Positions 50,974-59,800 are shown, counted from the first letter of the stretch. The stretch: 64,000 bases of DNA from Adlercreutzia sp. ZJ176 (GCF_011038975.1 NZ_JAAKEC010000011.1:1-64000), one strand, 5' to 3'. Made by a program: numbers and translations. The notes: generated from the sequence alone by a model not told the origin.

Positions 50974-51304
50974 CAACCGAGTTTCTTGCGCCTTTGCAAC
51001 CGAGAAGGTATCGCGCTCAGTCGATAGCCCCATTTCGCGTGCACCGACGCGCTGCGCCCCCTCGCCGCCCGCGCGCATCCCCGCGCTCGCCACCGCCCGC
51101 GCTCCCCTCGCCACCGCCTGCTTCGCCGCCCGTACGCCTCCCCTTGCCGCCCGGCCCGCTTCGCCGCCCGCGCTCCTCCCCTCGCCCCTCGCCGCCCGCC
51201 CCGCCCTTCCCTAAATGCTACTAAAATTGTGGCATTAGTTTGGAGCCGCGCCAGATATCAGTACGCGCGGGTGGGTTTGCCGTCAACTTTTGCGCGATTG
51301 GGGC

Positions 51305-51310
51305 TACAAT
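51305..51310 (+). promoter_or_regulatory. candidate -10 of sufCB
   Basis: TACAAT about 80 bp before the leader peptide start. No good -35 at 16-18 bp, which would fit a promoter needing an activator. Confidence 0.35.
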
Positions 51311-51390
51311 GTGTCAGTGAAAAACACGTCTTGCGAGGTGCGGGAAGGTGTGCGCCCTGCTCGCCGCCCCCCCGCCTCGCACGAGGAGAG

Positions 51391-51420
51391 ATGGAGTACA
51401 CCCGACCATGCTTGAACTGA
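51391..51420 (+). CDS. nine-residue leader peptide overlapping sufC start
   Basis: ATG 51391 stands right after ACGAGGAGAG and codes MEYTRPCLN before TGA 51418-51420, which lies 10 bases inside sufC. The spacing of GAGGAG to this ATG is short (3 bases) but it is the best ribosome site here; sufC itself has only GGAG 11 bases upstream. Ribosomes ending here could re-initiate at sufC. One codon is Cys, the sulfur donor for Fe-S assembly, so a sensing role is possible but unproven. Confidence 0.4.
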   Translation: MEYTRPCLN

Positions 51421-52178
51421 GAGACCTCGTGTTCGAGGTGCCCACCGAGGAGGGCGCCCCGAAACGCATCATCGACGGCTTGTCGCTGACCATCGGCGAC
51501 GACCGCTTCACCGTGATCACCGGCCCGAACGGCGGCGGCAAGTCCACGCTCGCGAAGCTCATCATGGGCATCGAGCATCCCACGAGCGGCCAGATCCTGT
51601 TCAACGGCGAGGACATCACCGACCTCGGCATCGCCGAGCGCGCCAAGCTCGGCATCGGCTACGGCTTCCAGCAGCCCGCCCGCTTCAAGGGCATGAAGGT
51701 GAAGAAGCTGCTCGACATCGCCGCCGGACGCAAGCTGCCCATGCTCGCCTGCAACGAGTACCTCGCCAAGGTGGGCCTGTGCTCGGCGAGCTACCTCACG
51801 CGCGAAGTGGACAAGTCGCTCTCGGGCGGCGAGGTCAAGCGCATCGAGATCGCCACCATCCTCGCGCGCGACCCGCAGCTCGCCATCTACGACGAGCCCG
51901 AGGCCGGCATCGACCTGTGGAGCTTCGACCGGCTCACCGAGACGTTCCGCGACATCCACGCGGCGCGCGACGGCCGCTCCATCGTCATCATCTCGCACCA
52001 GGAGCGCATCATCCAGCTCGCCGACGAGATCGTCCTTTTGCGCGACGGCCAGGTAGTCGAGATCGGCACGCCTGACGAGCTTCTGCCGAAGCTCGGCTTC
52101 GCAGCCAAGGGCATCGGCGGCTGCCCGCTCACGCAGCCCACCGAGCTGCACCTCACCGAGATTCCCACCACGTGCTAA
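51408..52178 (+). CDS. sufC: Fe-S cluster assembly ATPase SufC
   Basis: A 256-residue ABC ATPase. Walker A is TGPNGGGKSTLAKL near residue 40, the signature is LSGGEVKRIEIA near 143, Walker B is QLAIYDEPEAGID and the H-loop is IIISHQERI. The two-residue GID after the Walker B Glu and the KPGKNG-like gaps are as in SufC. It drives SufB scaffold opening in the cytoplasm. Followed by sufB after 13 bp; no sufS, sufU or sufD is present nearby. Confidence 0.94.
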   Translation: MLELRDLVFEVPTEEGAPKRIIDGLSLTIGDDRFTVITGPNGGGKSTLAKLIMGIEHPTSGQILFNGEDITDLGIAERAKLGIGYGFQQPARFKGMKVKKLLDIAAGRKLPMLACNEYLAKVGLCSASYLTREVDKSLSGGEVKRIEIATILARDPQLAIYDEPEAGIDLWSFDRLTETFRDIHAARDGRSIVIISHQERIIQLADEIVLLRDGQVVEIGTPDELLPKLGFAAKGIGGCPLTQPTELHLTEIPTTC

Positions 52179-52191
52179 AGGAGACGGACCC

Positions 52192-53121
52192 ATGGCAGTA
52201 GACCTTTCCCCCATCGACGAGAGCTTGCTCGCCGAGATAGCCAACCTCCACGGCATGCCGAAGGGCGCCTTCAACATCCGCAAGGACGGCCAGCTCGTCC
52301 AGCGGTCGTCCTCGGCGTTCGTGGAGATCTCCACCAAGACCGACCATCCCGGCATCGACATCCGCGTGAAGCCGGGCACCAAGGGCGAGACCATCTTCAT
52401 CCCCGTCATCGTCACGCAGTCGGGCCTGAAGGACGTGGTGTACAACACGTTCTACATCGGCGAAGACTGCGACGTCAAGATCGTGGCGGGCTGCGGCATC
52501 CACAACGCGAGCCACGAGGCGTCCGAGCACGACGGCATCCACAGCTTCTACCTCGGCAAGAACAGCCGCGTGAGCTACGTGGAGAAGCACTACGGCGAAG
52601 GCGAGGGAACCGGCGAGCGCATCCTGAACCCCACCACCAACGTGTACCAGGAGGAGGGCTCCTTCTGTGAGATGGAGCTGGTGCAGCTGCGCGGCGTCAC
52701 CTCCACGGTGCGCGACACCAACGCCGAGCTGGCCGCAGGCGCGAAGCTCGTGCTTCTGGAGAAGCTGCTCACGCATGACAAGCAGACGGCCGTCTCCAAC
52801 ATGAAGGTGGAGCTCAAGGGCGACGACTCGAGCGTGCAGGTGATCTCGCGCTCGGTGGCCCAGGACGACTCCGTGCAGGTGTTCAACCCGCTCGTGATCG
52901 GCGAGGCGGCCTGCCGCGGGCACGTGCAGTGCGACGCCATCATCATGGGCAACGCGAAGGTGAAGGCCATCCCCGGCATCGAGGCCGCCAGCGAGGACGC
53001 GCTCCTGGTGCACGAGGCCGCCATCGGCAAGATCGCCGGCGACCAGATCGTGAAGCTCATGACGCTCGGGCTCACCGAGGAGGAAGCCGAGCAGGAGATC
53101 TTGGAGGACTTCCTCAACTAG
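52192..53121 (+). CDS. sufB: minimal SufB/SufD-family scaffold protein
   Basis: A 309-residue SufB/D beta-helix protein, much shorter than E. coli SufB (about 495 residues) and lacking its N-terminal domain. DVKIVAGCGIHNASHEASEH, DGIHSFYLGKNSRVSYVEKH, then CRGHVQCDAIIMGNAKVKAI and ALLVHEAAIGKIAGDQIVKL are the conserved core. With sufC alone it matches the ancestral two-gene SufCB (SMS-type) system described in anaerobes. A terminator follows at 53130. Confidence 0.9.
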   Translation: MAVDLSPIDESLLAEIANLHGMPKGAFNIRKDGQLVQRSSSAFVEISTKTDHPGIDIRVKPGTKGETIFIPVIVTQSGLKDVVYNTFYIGEDCDVKIVAGCGIHNASHEASEHDGIHSFYLGKNSRVSYVEKHYGEGEGTGERILNPTTNVYQEEGSFCEMELVQLRGVTSTVRDTNAELAAGAKLVLLEKLLTHDKQTAVSNMKVELKGDDSSVQVISRSVAQDDSVQVFNPLVIGEAACRGHVQCDAIIMGNAKVKAIPGIEAASEDALLVHEAAIGKIAGDQIVKLMTLGLTEEEAEQEILEDFLN

Positions 53122-53129
53122 CAACAGAA

Positions 53130-53170
53130 GGGCCCGCGAACTGGTCGTTCGCGGGCCCTCGTTCGTTTTG
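53130..53170 (+). terminator. intrinsic terminator after sufB
   Basis: Perfect 12-bp stem GGGCCCGCGAAC (53130-53141 with 53147-53158), 5-base loop, then TCGTTCGTTTTG. It may also serve the convergent gene ending at 53186. Confidence 0.88.
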
Positions 53171-53185
53171 CGCTGGTTTGCGCGC

Positions 53186-54154
53186 TTAGGCTGCTGCGGG
53201 AGCCGGCTCCGCCGGTGCGGCGTCGGCAGCGGGTGCAGCGTCAGCAGCCGGAGCCTCGCCTTCGGCGCCCTCGCCCGCAGGCGCCTCAGCGTCGGCGCCC
53301 GTCGCCTTCGCGGACGTAGCGCCTGCCGTGAGCGGCGTGTTCGAGAAGTCGAGCGACTGGCCGAGCCACTTCATCTCGATCACGTCCACCATGCCCTGGT
53401 CAACGAGGGTCTTGAGCGCGTCGGTGATAGTGGTCTGCAGCGCGGTGTTGTCCTTCGCCACGCCCACGCAGTACCCGCTCGGCTTCGCCATGAGCGCGAC
53501 CACCGTGGTGTCGAGCCCCGCGCGATGCGCGGCGTACAGCCCGATGAGCGCGTCAGACGCCACGTACTTCACCTTGCCGGCCTCGAGCTGCGCGAAGGCG
53601 TCGGCGAGGTTGGTCGTGGAGACGAGCGCCTCGTCGCCGAACTCGTTGGAGACGGCCCACGCGCTCTTCGAGGACACCTGCGCGGCCACCTTGGGCTTGG
53701 AGGCGGCGTCAGGCACGCCGGCGTTGCTCGAGGTGAGCGCGAACAGGGCGACGCCCGTGGGCAGGTACTCCTCGGACAGCCAGAAGTTGTTCGTGTCGGA
53801 GCTGTCGATGCCCATGACGATGTCGACCTTGCCCTGCGCGAGCGCTTCCTCAGGGTCAGACCCCACGTCGACGATGGAGAGCTTCAGCCCCAGCTCGTCG
53901 GCAAGCGCAGCCGCGATGTCGACGTCGACGCCGATGATCTTCTCGCTACCCATGCCAGCCAGAGGCGACTTCTCGGTGTTCACGCCCACGCGCAGCGTGT
54001 CGGCCTGGCCGATGGTCGGCGTGGTGACCGTGGCGTCCTTCAACTCAGGCTGGTACGTCGAGCCGCCCGAGCAGCCCGCGAGCACCAGCATCATGCAGAA
54101 AGCCGCAGCGCACAGGACCACGGCATGCAAGCGCTTCCTCACAACATCCTCCAT
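53186..54154 (-). CDS. amino-acid-type substrate-binding lipoprotein (SBP_bac_3)
   Basis: A 322-residue periplasmic-type binding lipoprotein. The signal peptide (HAVVLCAAAFCMMLVLAGC) ends in the lipobox LAGC with the acylated Cys near residue 28. The family-3 solute-binding fold starts LRVGVNTEKSPLAGMGSEKI, with VDVDIAAALADELGLKLSIV and VDIVMGIDSSDTNNFWLSEE. The C-terminal 50 residues are an Ala/Pro/Glu/Asp tail (GEGAEGEAPAADAAPAADAA) absent from ordinary transporters. No permease or ATPase gene is adjacent, so it may serve a distant transporter or act as a sensor. GAGGGCAA precedes the start. Confidence 0.88.
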   Translation of the reverse strand: MEDVVRKRLHAVVLCAAAFCMMLVLAGCSGGSTYQPELKDATVTTPTIGQADTLRVGVNTEKSPLAGMGSEKIIGVDVDIAAALADELGLKLSIVDVGSDPEEALAQGKVDIVMGIDSSDTNNFWLSEEYLPTGVALFALTSSNAGVPDAASKPKVAAQVSSKSAWAVSNEFGDEALVSTTNLADAFAQLEAGKVKYVASDALIGLYAAHRAGLDTTVVALMAKPSGYCVGVAKDNTALQTTITDALKTLVDQGMVDVIEMKWLGQSLDFSNTPLTAGATSAKATGADAEAPAGEGAEGEAPAADAAPAADAAPAEPAPAAA

Positions 54155-54800
54155 TTGCCCTCAGAAGAGGCTCTTCTCCTTCACCTGTCAAACAAGGCTT
54201 CCTTCGACTGACCTAGTCTTTGCCCCCACACTCGCGCACCGGGGCTTCCGCTTGCGCTTAGAACCCTCTCGCCCGCCGCAGCCGAATGCCGCGAAGGTAG
54301 AACGGGCGGTGCGACTTACCCCTAGGATACGCCATGCTCACCGCCCGGGCACGCCCGCTCGGCTTACGTGGATCCTTTCGACCGCATCTGCCATGGACTG
54401 AGGAGCGAGCGCTCCCGCAACTACAGACTCGAAAGAAGCAATTTACTAGTGTAGCAGAAGCGGCGGGCTGTTTTCGCCGAGCGCGCCGCAGAAATACGCC
54501 AGCGAGAGGAAGGAAGCGCAGCGCGCGGGTGCGGGGCTGGTGCACGGGGGCATAGGGCGCGCCGCACGGATGCGGGGCTGGTGCGCGAGGCACGGGGAAC
54601 GAAAACATGCCGACGGCGCGGATGCGGAGCTGGTGCGCGGGTGTAGTGCGCGGGGCACGGGGAACGAAAACGCGCCGATAGCGCGGCGCGAAAAGAGCGG
54701 CGAAGACGCTCTCCTGTGCAGAGACGCGCGCCAAACCGGTGCGGCGGTTCTGCCAGGCTCTCGCCAGAAGCACGGGATACCCCTGCCAGACGGCGCCCCT
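54155..54800. other. 646-bp gap before comF with local repeats
   Basis: No supported gene. Bases 54531-54690 contain three copies of GGATGCGG(G/A)GCTGGTGC and two copies of GGGGCACGGGGAACGAAAAC followed by (A/G)(T/C)GCCGA. The comF frame stays open across this stretch, but the residues are Arg/Gly-rich and not conserved-looking. Confidence 0.45.
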
Positions 54801-55562
54801 ATGCTGGAAGGCATGGCCGCCCTCATGCGCGACATATCCCCCGCCCGCTGCCTGAGCTTCGCATCCGAGGTGCTCACCGAGACGCTCTGGCCGACGCGCT
54901 GCGCCGTATGCGACGCGCCGGGCGAGCTTCTGTGCGACGCGTGCGCCGCGCGCCTGCCCTTCATCGACGCGTGCCTCGCCTGCCCGCGCTGCGGCGCGCC
55001 GTTCGGGCGCGTGCAGTGCACCGAGTGCAACCACGCCCTGCTCGCCCTCAGCGGGCGCGAGCAGATGCCGTTCGATCAGGCCGCAAGCGCGCTTGTGCTC
55101 AACGAAGCCGCGCGGCGCATCGTCACCACCTACAAGGACCGCGGCGAGAGACGCCTCTGCGCGGTGATGGCCGGCGTCATGGCGCGCTACGTGCCGCCTG
55201 AGTGGACGGCCGACCCGGCGCGCACCGCGCTCACCTTCGTCCCCGCCACCGCCGCGGCCGTGCGCAGGCGCGGGTTCGACCATGCCGAGCAGCTCGCGCG
55301 CAGCCTCGCCGCGTTGCTCGACTTGGAGTGCGCGTGCGTCCTCACGCGCCCGCGCAACGCCGACCAGCGCAGCCTCAGCCGAGCGCAGCGCCACGCGAAC
55401 ATGGCGGGGAGTTTTGCCGTGCTGGCAGGCGCCACCCTGCCCGAGCGCGTCATCGTCATCGACGACGTGTGCACCACCGGCGCCACGCTCTACGCCGCCG
55501 CCGACGCCCTGCGCGAGCAGGGCGCCCGCACCCTCCAAGCCCTCACCTTCGCCCGCGCCTAA
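54801..55562 (+). CDS. comF: ComF family phosphoribosyltransferase-like protein
   Basis: About 253 residues. A zinc-ribbon-like N-terminus has CAVCDAPGELLCDACAARL and CLACPRCGAPFGRVQCTECN; the phosphoribosyltransferase domain follows with TALTFVPATAAAVRRRGFDH and the PRPP loop VIVIDDVCTTGATLYAAADA. ComF proteins take part in DNA uptake in competent bacteria and are also kept in others, with a suggested DNA-repair role. The start is uncertain: ATG 54801 is chosen because it begins shortly before the conserved part; no candidate has a good ribosome site. Confidence 0.85.
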   Translation: MLEGMAALMRDISPARCLSFASEVLTETLWPTRCAVCDAPGELLCDACAARLPFIDACLACPRCGAPFGRVQCTECNHALLALSGREQMPFDQAASALVLNEAARRIVTTYKDRGERRLCAVMAGVMARYVPPEWTADPARTALTFVPATAAAVRRRGFDHAEQLARSLAALLDLECACVLTRPRNADQRSLSRAQRHANMAGSFAVLAGATLPERVIVIDDVCTTGATLYAAADALREQGARTLQALTFARA

Positions 55563-55610
55563 CGCAAGCAGAAAGGAAAGGAGCCGCTACGGTTGACCGA
55601 AACTCACACT

Positions 55611-55639
55611 TTAACACATACGATCATATTTGTTATAAT
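55611..55639 (+). promoter_or_regulatory. promoter of hicAB
   Basis: TTAACA (55611-55616), 17-bp spacer, TATAAT (55634-55639). Near-consensus and set in AT-rich DNA, 22 bp before the hicA start, which has AAGGAG. Confidence 0.85.
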
Positions 55640-55660
55640 TAATCTATAAAAGGAGCACCC

Positions 55661-55858
55661 ATGAAAAGCTACTCATCAAGAGAGGTTATCAAGCTTCTAA
55701 GGAAAGACGGGTGGTACGAGGTGGCTGCCATGGGAAGCCACCACCAGTTCAAACATCCCCTGAAGCCAGGGCGTGTGACGGTGAAGCATCCCGACAACGA
55801 CATCCCGCCAAAGACGCTCAGAAGCATTGAGAAGCAGTCAGGGCTGTCGTTTCGGTAG
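55661..55858 (+). CDS. hicA: HicA-type mRNA interferase toxin
   Basis: A 65-residue toxin of the YcfA/HicA family with the double-stranded RNA-binding-like fold. SSREVIKLLRKDGWYEVAAM is helix 1, GSHHQFKHPLKPGRVTVKHP carries the catalytic His in GSHHQF, and PPKTLRSIEKQSGL ends the protein. It cleaves mRNAs when free of HicB. It is 22 bp upstream of hicB, in the usual toxin-first order. Confidence 0.94.
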   Translation: MKSYSSREVIKLLRKDGWYEVAAMGSHHQFKHPLKPGRVTVKHPDNDIPPKTLRSIEKQSGLSFR

Positions 55859-55880
55859 CCTCGGCAGAACAGGAGTGATC

Positions 55881-56282
55881 ATGAAAAAGGTAGACCGTTA
55901 CTTCTTCCCCGCCGTGTTCACCTATGAGGAAGGCTGCGAGATCGCCGTGGAGTTCCCCGATCTGAACGTGGCGACCAGCGGCAGCGACGACGGTGACGCG
56001 CTGCTCTCCGCGCGCGAACTGCTCGGCTGCGTGCTCTTCGGCATGGAGGAGGACGGGGTGGCCATCCCCAACCCCACGCCGCTTCCCAACGTCAAGGTCG
56101 AAGAGGGCGAGCATACCGCGCTCGTCGACGTGTATATGCCCGCGGTGCGCCTCGCGCAGTCGAACAAGGCCGTGAACCGCACGGTTACCCTGCCCGCCTG
56201 GTTGAACTCGCTGGCCGTAGAGCGCGGCGTGAACTTCTCGCAAACCCTCCAAGGAGCCCTGCGCGAGCAGCTGCGAGCTTAG
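55881..56282 (+). CDS. hicB: HicB-type antitoxin
   Basis: A 133-residue antitoxin. The N-terminal domain with YFFPAVFTYEEGCEIAVEFP and LNVATSGSDDGDALLSAREL is the degenerate RNase H-like fold that covers HicA. The C-terminal RTVTLPAWLNSLAVERGVNF is a ribbon-helix-helix DNA-binding domain that would repress the hicA promoter. ATG 55881 follows AGGAGTG. Confidence 0.93.
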   Translation: MKKVDRYFFPAVFTYEEGCEIAVEFPDLNVATSGSDDGDALLSARELLGCVLFGMEEDGVAIPNPTPLPNVKVEEGEHTALVDVYMPAVRLAQSNKAVNRTVTLPAWLNSLAVERGVNFSQTLQGALREQLRA

Positions 56283-56288
56283 ACAGCT

Positions 56289-56410
56289 CACGAAAAGCTC
56301 ATCTGTTCCTCGAAATCAGCCAGTCGCTTGAGCTGGGCGCGCTGCGCGTCGCCGAGGAGGACCGCTTCCTGCCCGCCGAGCGTCGCGTCGAGGAGGTAAC
56401 ACAGCACAGC
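56289..56410 (-). pseudogene. possible 3' gene remnant
   Basis: On the minus strand an open stretch of some 40 codons reads YLLDATLGGQEAVLLGDAQR, then AQLKRLADFEEQMSFS and TGA. Composition and helix pattern look like a real C-terminus, but stops lie just upstream and there is no start. Family not recognised. Confidence 0.3.
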
Positions 56411-56461
56411 CCCTGTTCAGCTTGCCTACATGACAAACGCTTGCGCAATCCGAAACAAGTG

Positions 56462-56491
56462 CTGACGACGCGGGTGCTGGGGTGCTACAAT
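56462..56491 (+). promoter_or_regulatory. promoter of putative antisense RNA
   Basis: CTGACG (56462-56467), 18-bp spacer, TACAAT (56486-56491). Start near 56498. The region from TACAAT to GCCAGCAAAGCCCG is mirrored on the minus strand at 56726-56751. Confidence 0.55.
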
Positions 56492-56497
56492 GCGGGT

Positions 56498-56584
56498 AGC
56501 CAGCAAAGCCCGTGTTGTAAAGCCGGTTACGGGCGGCGCGGGTGATTGGAACAAGAGCGGTAGTTGCCGCTACCGCTCCTTCTC
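56498..56584 (+). ncRNA. putative antisense RNA of a type I toxin-antitoxin module
   Basis: Predicted RNA of about 85 bases, starting at GCCAGCAAAG and ending at the hairpin GAGCGGTAG / CTACCGCTC (56555-56578), followed by CTTCTCCTT. It is transcribed towards the small peptide gene and overlaps its last codon and 3' region, the layout of TxpA/RatA-like modules. No ribosome site or frame suggests that it codes. Existence is predicted only. Confidence 0.5.
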
Positions 56585-56689
56585 CTTACCCTTGTCATCC
56601 GATCGTGAATTGCACTCTTTCCAAACGTCGAGGATGAACTCCCCGATGGCCGCAATGGCGGCCATGATGAAAAGCAGTTTTTCGATCAT
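56570..56689 (-). CDS. 39-residue membrane peptide, putative type I toxin
   Basis: Sequence begins MIEKLLFIMAAIAAIGEFIL and ends DVWKECNSRSDDKGKEKER: one membrane helix and a charged tail, as in small type I toxins. A perfect AAAGGAGGTG ribosome site lies about 9 bases before ATG 56689, strong evidence that it is translated. Its stop codon falls within the terminator hairpin of the opposing RNA. The 5' leader contains GCCAGCAAAGTCCG (56726-56739), which can pair with the mRNA's own 3' region (complement of 56499-56512). It lies beside hicAB. Alternative: a holin-like or regulatory small membrane protein. Confidence 0.6.
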   Translation of the reverse strand: MIEKLLFIMAAIAAIGEFILDVWKECNSRSDDKGKEKER

Positions 56690-56745
56690 AGGCGATCACC
56701 TCCTTTCAGAAGGCGCCGCCCACGTCGGACTTTGCTGGCATGCTG

Positions 56746-56751
56746 ATTGTA
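56746..56751 (-). promoter_or_regulatory. candidate -10 of the small peptide gene
   Basis: TACAAT on the minus strand, 57 bp before the ATG, in a mirror image of the antisense promoter. A TTGACG at 56766-56761 is only 9 bp upstream of it, so the true -35 is unclear. Confidence 0.4.
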
Positions 56752-56838
56752 CGGCGGTACGCGTCAAGCAGACCGTGAATCTTGGGCTATAAAAACTATC
56801 TATCCCGAAGTCCGGTTTCGCGCTTTTCGAATCAGCAT

Positions 56839-56874
56839 GAGCAGGCGGCCCCTTGGCTGAGGGGCCGCCTGCTC
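56839..56874 (-). terminator. stem-loop after giant surface protein gene
   Basis: Perfect 14-bp stem GAGCAGGCGGCCCC (56839-56852 with 56861-56874), 8-base loop, 5 bp after the stop codon. No U-run on the minus strand, so it may end transcription weakly. Confidence 0.55.
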
Positions 56875-56878
56875 ACCG

Positions 56879-59800
56879 CTATCGCACGATGAAGGTGTAG
56901 AACACGTCGTCGTTTTCGCTACCGGCGGCAAAGGAGAACCGCACGCGATAGGTTCCTGGCTTGCCGGGAATCGCTGCGGTGACCGTAGCGGTGGCCATCT
57001 GGGAATTGTCCGCAGAGTCCGATGGCACTGTAACCACCTGAGGATTTTGCGCGCCTGAGGTAGACGAAACAAGAACTGGATCGAACTGCGCCAGAAGGCC
57101 GCTTTGTTTTTCCACCGTCACCGTGAAGGAAGCGGCGTTTGTCGTGCAATTGAATGATACCTCGTGCGACGTACCCGCCTTCAGCATGCGACTATCAGCC
57201 CCTTGACAGGTTACCGTCAAGCTTGGCTGATCGACAGAAGCCACTGTCAACGAGCTGGTTTCCGTATTGCTGCACACGCCGCGCATCATGTTGAGCGTTG
57301 CGAGCGCCGCACCGGGTGTCTCACCCGTCGCACCTGCTCCCGCATCCACCGTACCAGGCGCCTCACCTGCGCAGAGCTTCCATTCGATGCTGTACGTGCT
57401 TTCGGACGCACCCTCAGACAGTCCCTCGAAGGAGAAGGAGTACGCCCCCTTCGCAACGCTCCCATAGGTGCCCAGATTGAACGCCACCGTGTTGCCGTTG
57501 ATCCAGGTGCCGCTGACCTTAATGCTGGAACTCGACGGCGTCAAACTAGCTGACGCGTTAAGCGGAACCTTAAATGCCGAGGCGTCCTTCTTGCTCAACG
57601 TACCGACCAAATACACCGTCGAGTTGGTGAGGCGATCGTCGCCCGCAGGCGCAGTTTTCACCGTGACGTCGGTCGTAGTCGCCCCAATCTCGCCAAGCGT
57701 CACCGTGCTCACTGCGTAGCTCACCTGTGCAGTGGCACCAAAGTCGATGGAATTCGTAGAATCCCCTGCAATCAGCGAGAAAGCAACCGAACCACCCGCC
57801 GGGTTGACGTCCGTATTAAGCTCACCGAAATCGGCGCTGAGCAGGAATGTCTCGCTTTCCCCTATTGCGCGGTCAGTAAACACAGGAGAAGCTGTATCCG
57901 TAGTTCCCATCTTGGTGAACTGCGAGAACTTCACCGTATTCGCGCCCCCGGCAGGAACCGTGTAGTGGTAATATGCGTTTGGTGCAGTATTGGTATTGGG
58001 CTTAGCATTTTCCGCGGCAAGCACTGTAAGGGTAAGGTCAGTACCCTCAGGCAAGAAGCTACCGAACTTCACCTCATAGTCACGACCAGTTACATATGTG
58101 CCCTCGCTTACCAGCTGCGCCGTCCACGCGCCCCGCTGCGAAACCGAAACTTGTTTGTCCACGTAGCCGTTTTCGAAGCCCGTGAACACCCTACCGCTCT
58201 TGATCAACGCCGATCCCGTCGGGTTCACCCAAGCATGAACGGTGAGCGTCTTCGTGCCGTCAGCATCAGCAGCACTCATGTCCTTGGATGTGGTATCCGC
58301 CGAGAGCTGCGTCTTACCATGCAAGCCACTCGGCCAATTAGTATCTGCACGCAAGCCGAGCCGTTTTGAACCGTCTTCATTTGCAATATACCAACAATTG
58401 AATTTACTAGCGTCGCCGCCTTCTGTCGGATTCGTCGGGTCTGCTGGTATGGCGTCATGAACAGCAGGAGTTCCCGCCGTGCCATTGTCGCCATATTGCG
58501 TTTCGGTACGCAGCACAGTGGGCAGTGATTTACCGTTTTCATCTACAAGATTAAGCCTCAAGGTGCCCGTATCATAGGCGATACGGTAATGATCTTGCAC
58601 CAGGTTGCCAGTAATCTGCGGGTTGTTTTCCATGTTTACAAACGTAAAGGTGTTGTTCTGAGCCCCACACGCGCCGATGGTGGTCGCTGTAACGCTACCG
58701 CCGTTGATGGTGACCGTGGAAGCAGTGCTTGGAACAGGTGTTCCGTCGGCCCCTGTGGTCGCAGCGCCGCCGCCATTACTGCCAAGTTTGCCGTTTCCGC
58801 AGTTTGCCGTCACCTTGACCAGAGTCATGTTCCCCTTGGCTACAACGTCGGCGTTACCAGCAGGGTCTCCATCAACTCCTGCAGTAAGAGTTCCTCCCGT
58901 TTGGGCGTAATTTCCATCGCCGGATAGGCCCTTTTGATATGTTATGCCATAGCCGTTTTCGCCGCTTGCATTATCTTTGTCTGGAACGGGTTTGCTCTCA
59001 ACCGTGAGCGTCTTGCCCGCCACAACAGAAGCCGCGTCTGTCACCACCAAGTTGCCGCTCAAAACCATCTTCACATCATCGTTGATAGTCAGCGCCCCAA
59101 TGGTCACGTTTTTCGGGAGCGCTGTCGTACCATCCGTACTCGATACCTGCTCCGGTTGCTGCACCGTAATCGTCTTGCCCTCGCCCAGGCTAGTCACCGT
59201 TAAGGACGGCGGCGTAGCAGGAAGACCCTTTTCCTCCAGTAACAGGTAGTTCAAATGCAAGCTGCCACGGTCATGAACAACTTCAGCCTTGGTACTCGAA
59301 TAAACCTGAGTGACCTTAGACGTCTCAACCTTAATATCGCCATTGGCGACCTCGATAATCTGGGTGCCATCGATGGTCACATCGGAAGCAATATCCTCTA
59401 GCACCATCTGTCCGGTAAAGAGCTTATTGGTTTTACCACTGTTGACGTAGGCAACCTGCACGGTGCTGCTTGTAATTGTATTGGCTTCATCGTCAACATT
59501 GCTCGTGATTGTGGTGACTCCACCATCCGTACCGATCATGGAGACATCACCGAGATCATATTCGTTCTGCAGATATATATTGCAGCCTGCGATGTTCAAC
59601 GTACTTGCTGCGTGAATTGGCTCTTTTACCGGATTATCACTCGTGCCAATCGCACAATTCTTCAAAGACACCAAAGTGCCATCTAGTGCTTTCGCATTAT
59701 GATTTGAGCTTCCTTCGGTTTCCGCAACGACCGTATTAGTCACGCTGACATTCCCCACACCAGCGCCACCGATCCATGCACCTTTGTACTGGCCGGATGC

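Larger units (their letters stand above)
50550..51390. other. 840-bp gap with inverted-repeat element and C-rich tract
   Basis: No supported gene. It holds a MITE-like element (50811-50973), a 14-bp direct repeat CCTTTGCAACCGAG (50968-50981 and 50991-51004), a C-rich low-complexity tract with repeated CGCCGCCCG units (51040-51215) and, after it, an AT-richer stretch with TACAAT at 51305-51310, probably the sufC promoter. Frames across the C-rich part encode Pro/Ala/Arg only. Confidence 0.55.

Noticed and set aside
51040-51215. Pro-rich small protein
   Set aside because: C-rich low-complexity DNA gives Pro/Ala/Arg in every frame; no start with a ribosome site.
54540-54800. N-terminal extension of comF
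   Set aside because: It is composed of local DNA repeats coding Arg/Gly-rich sequence, with no relation to ComF.
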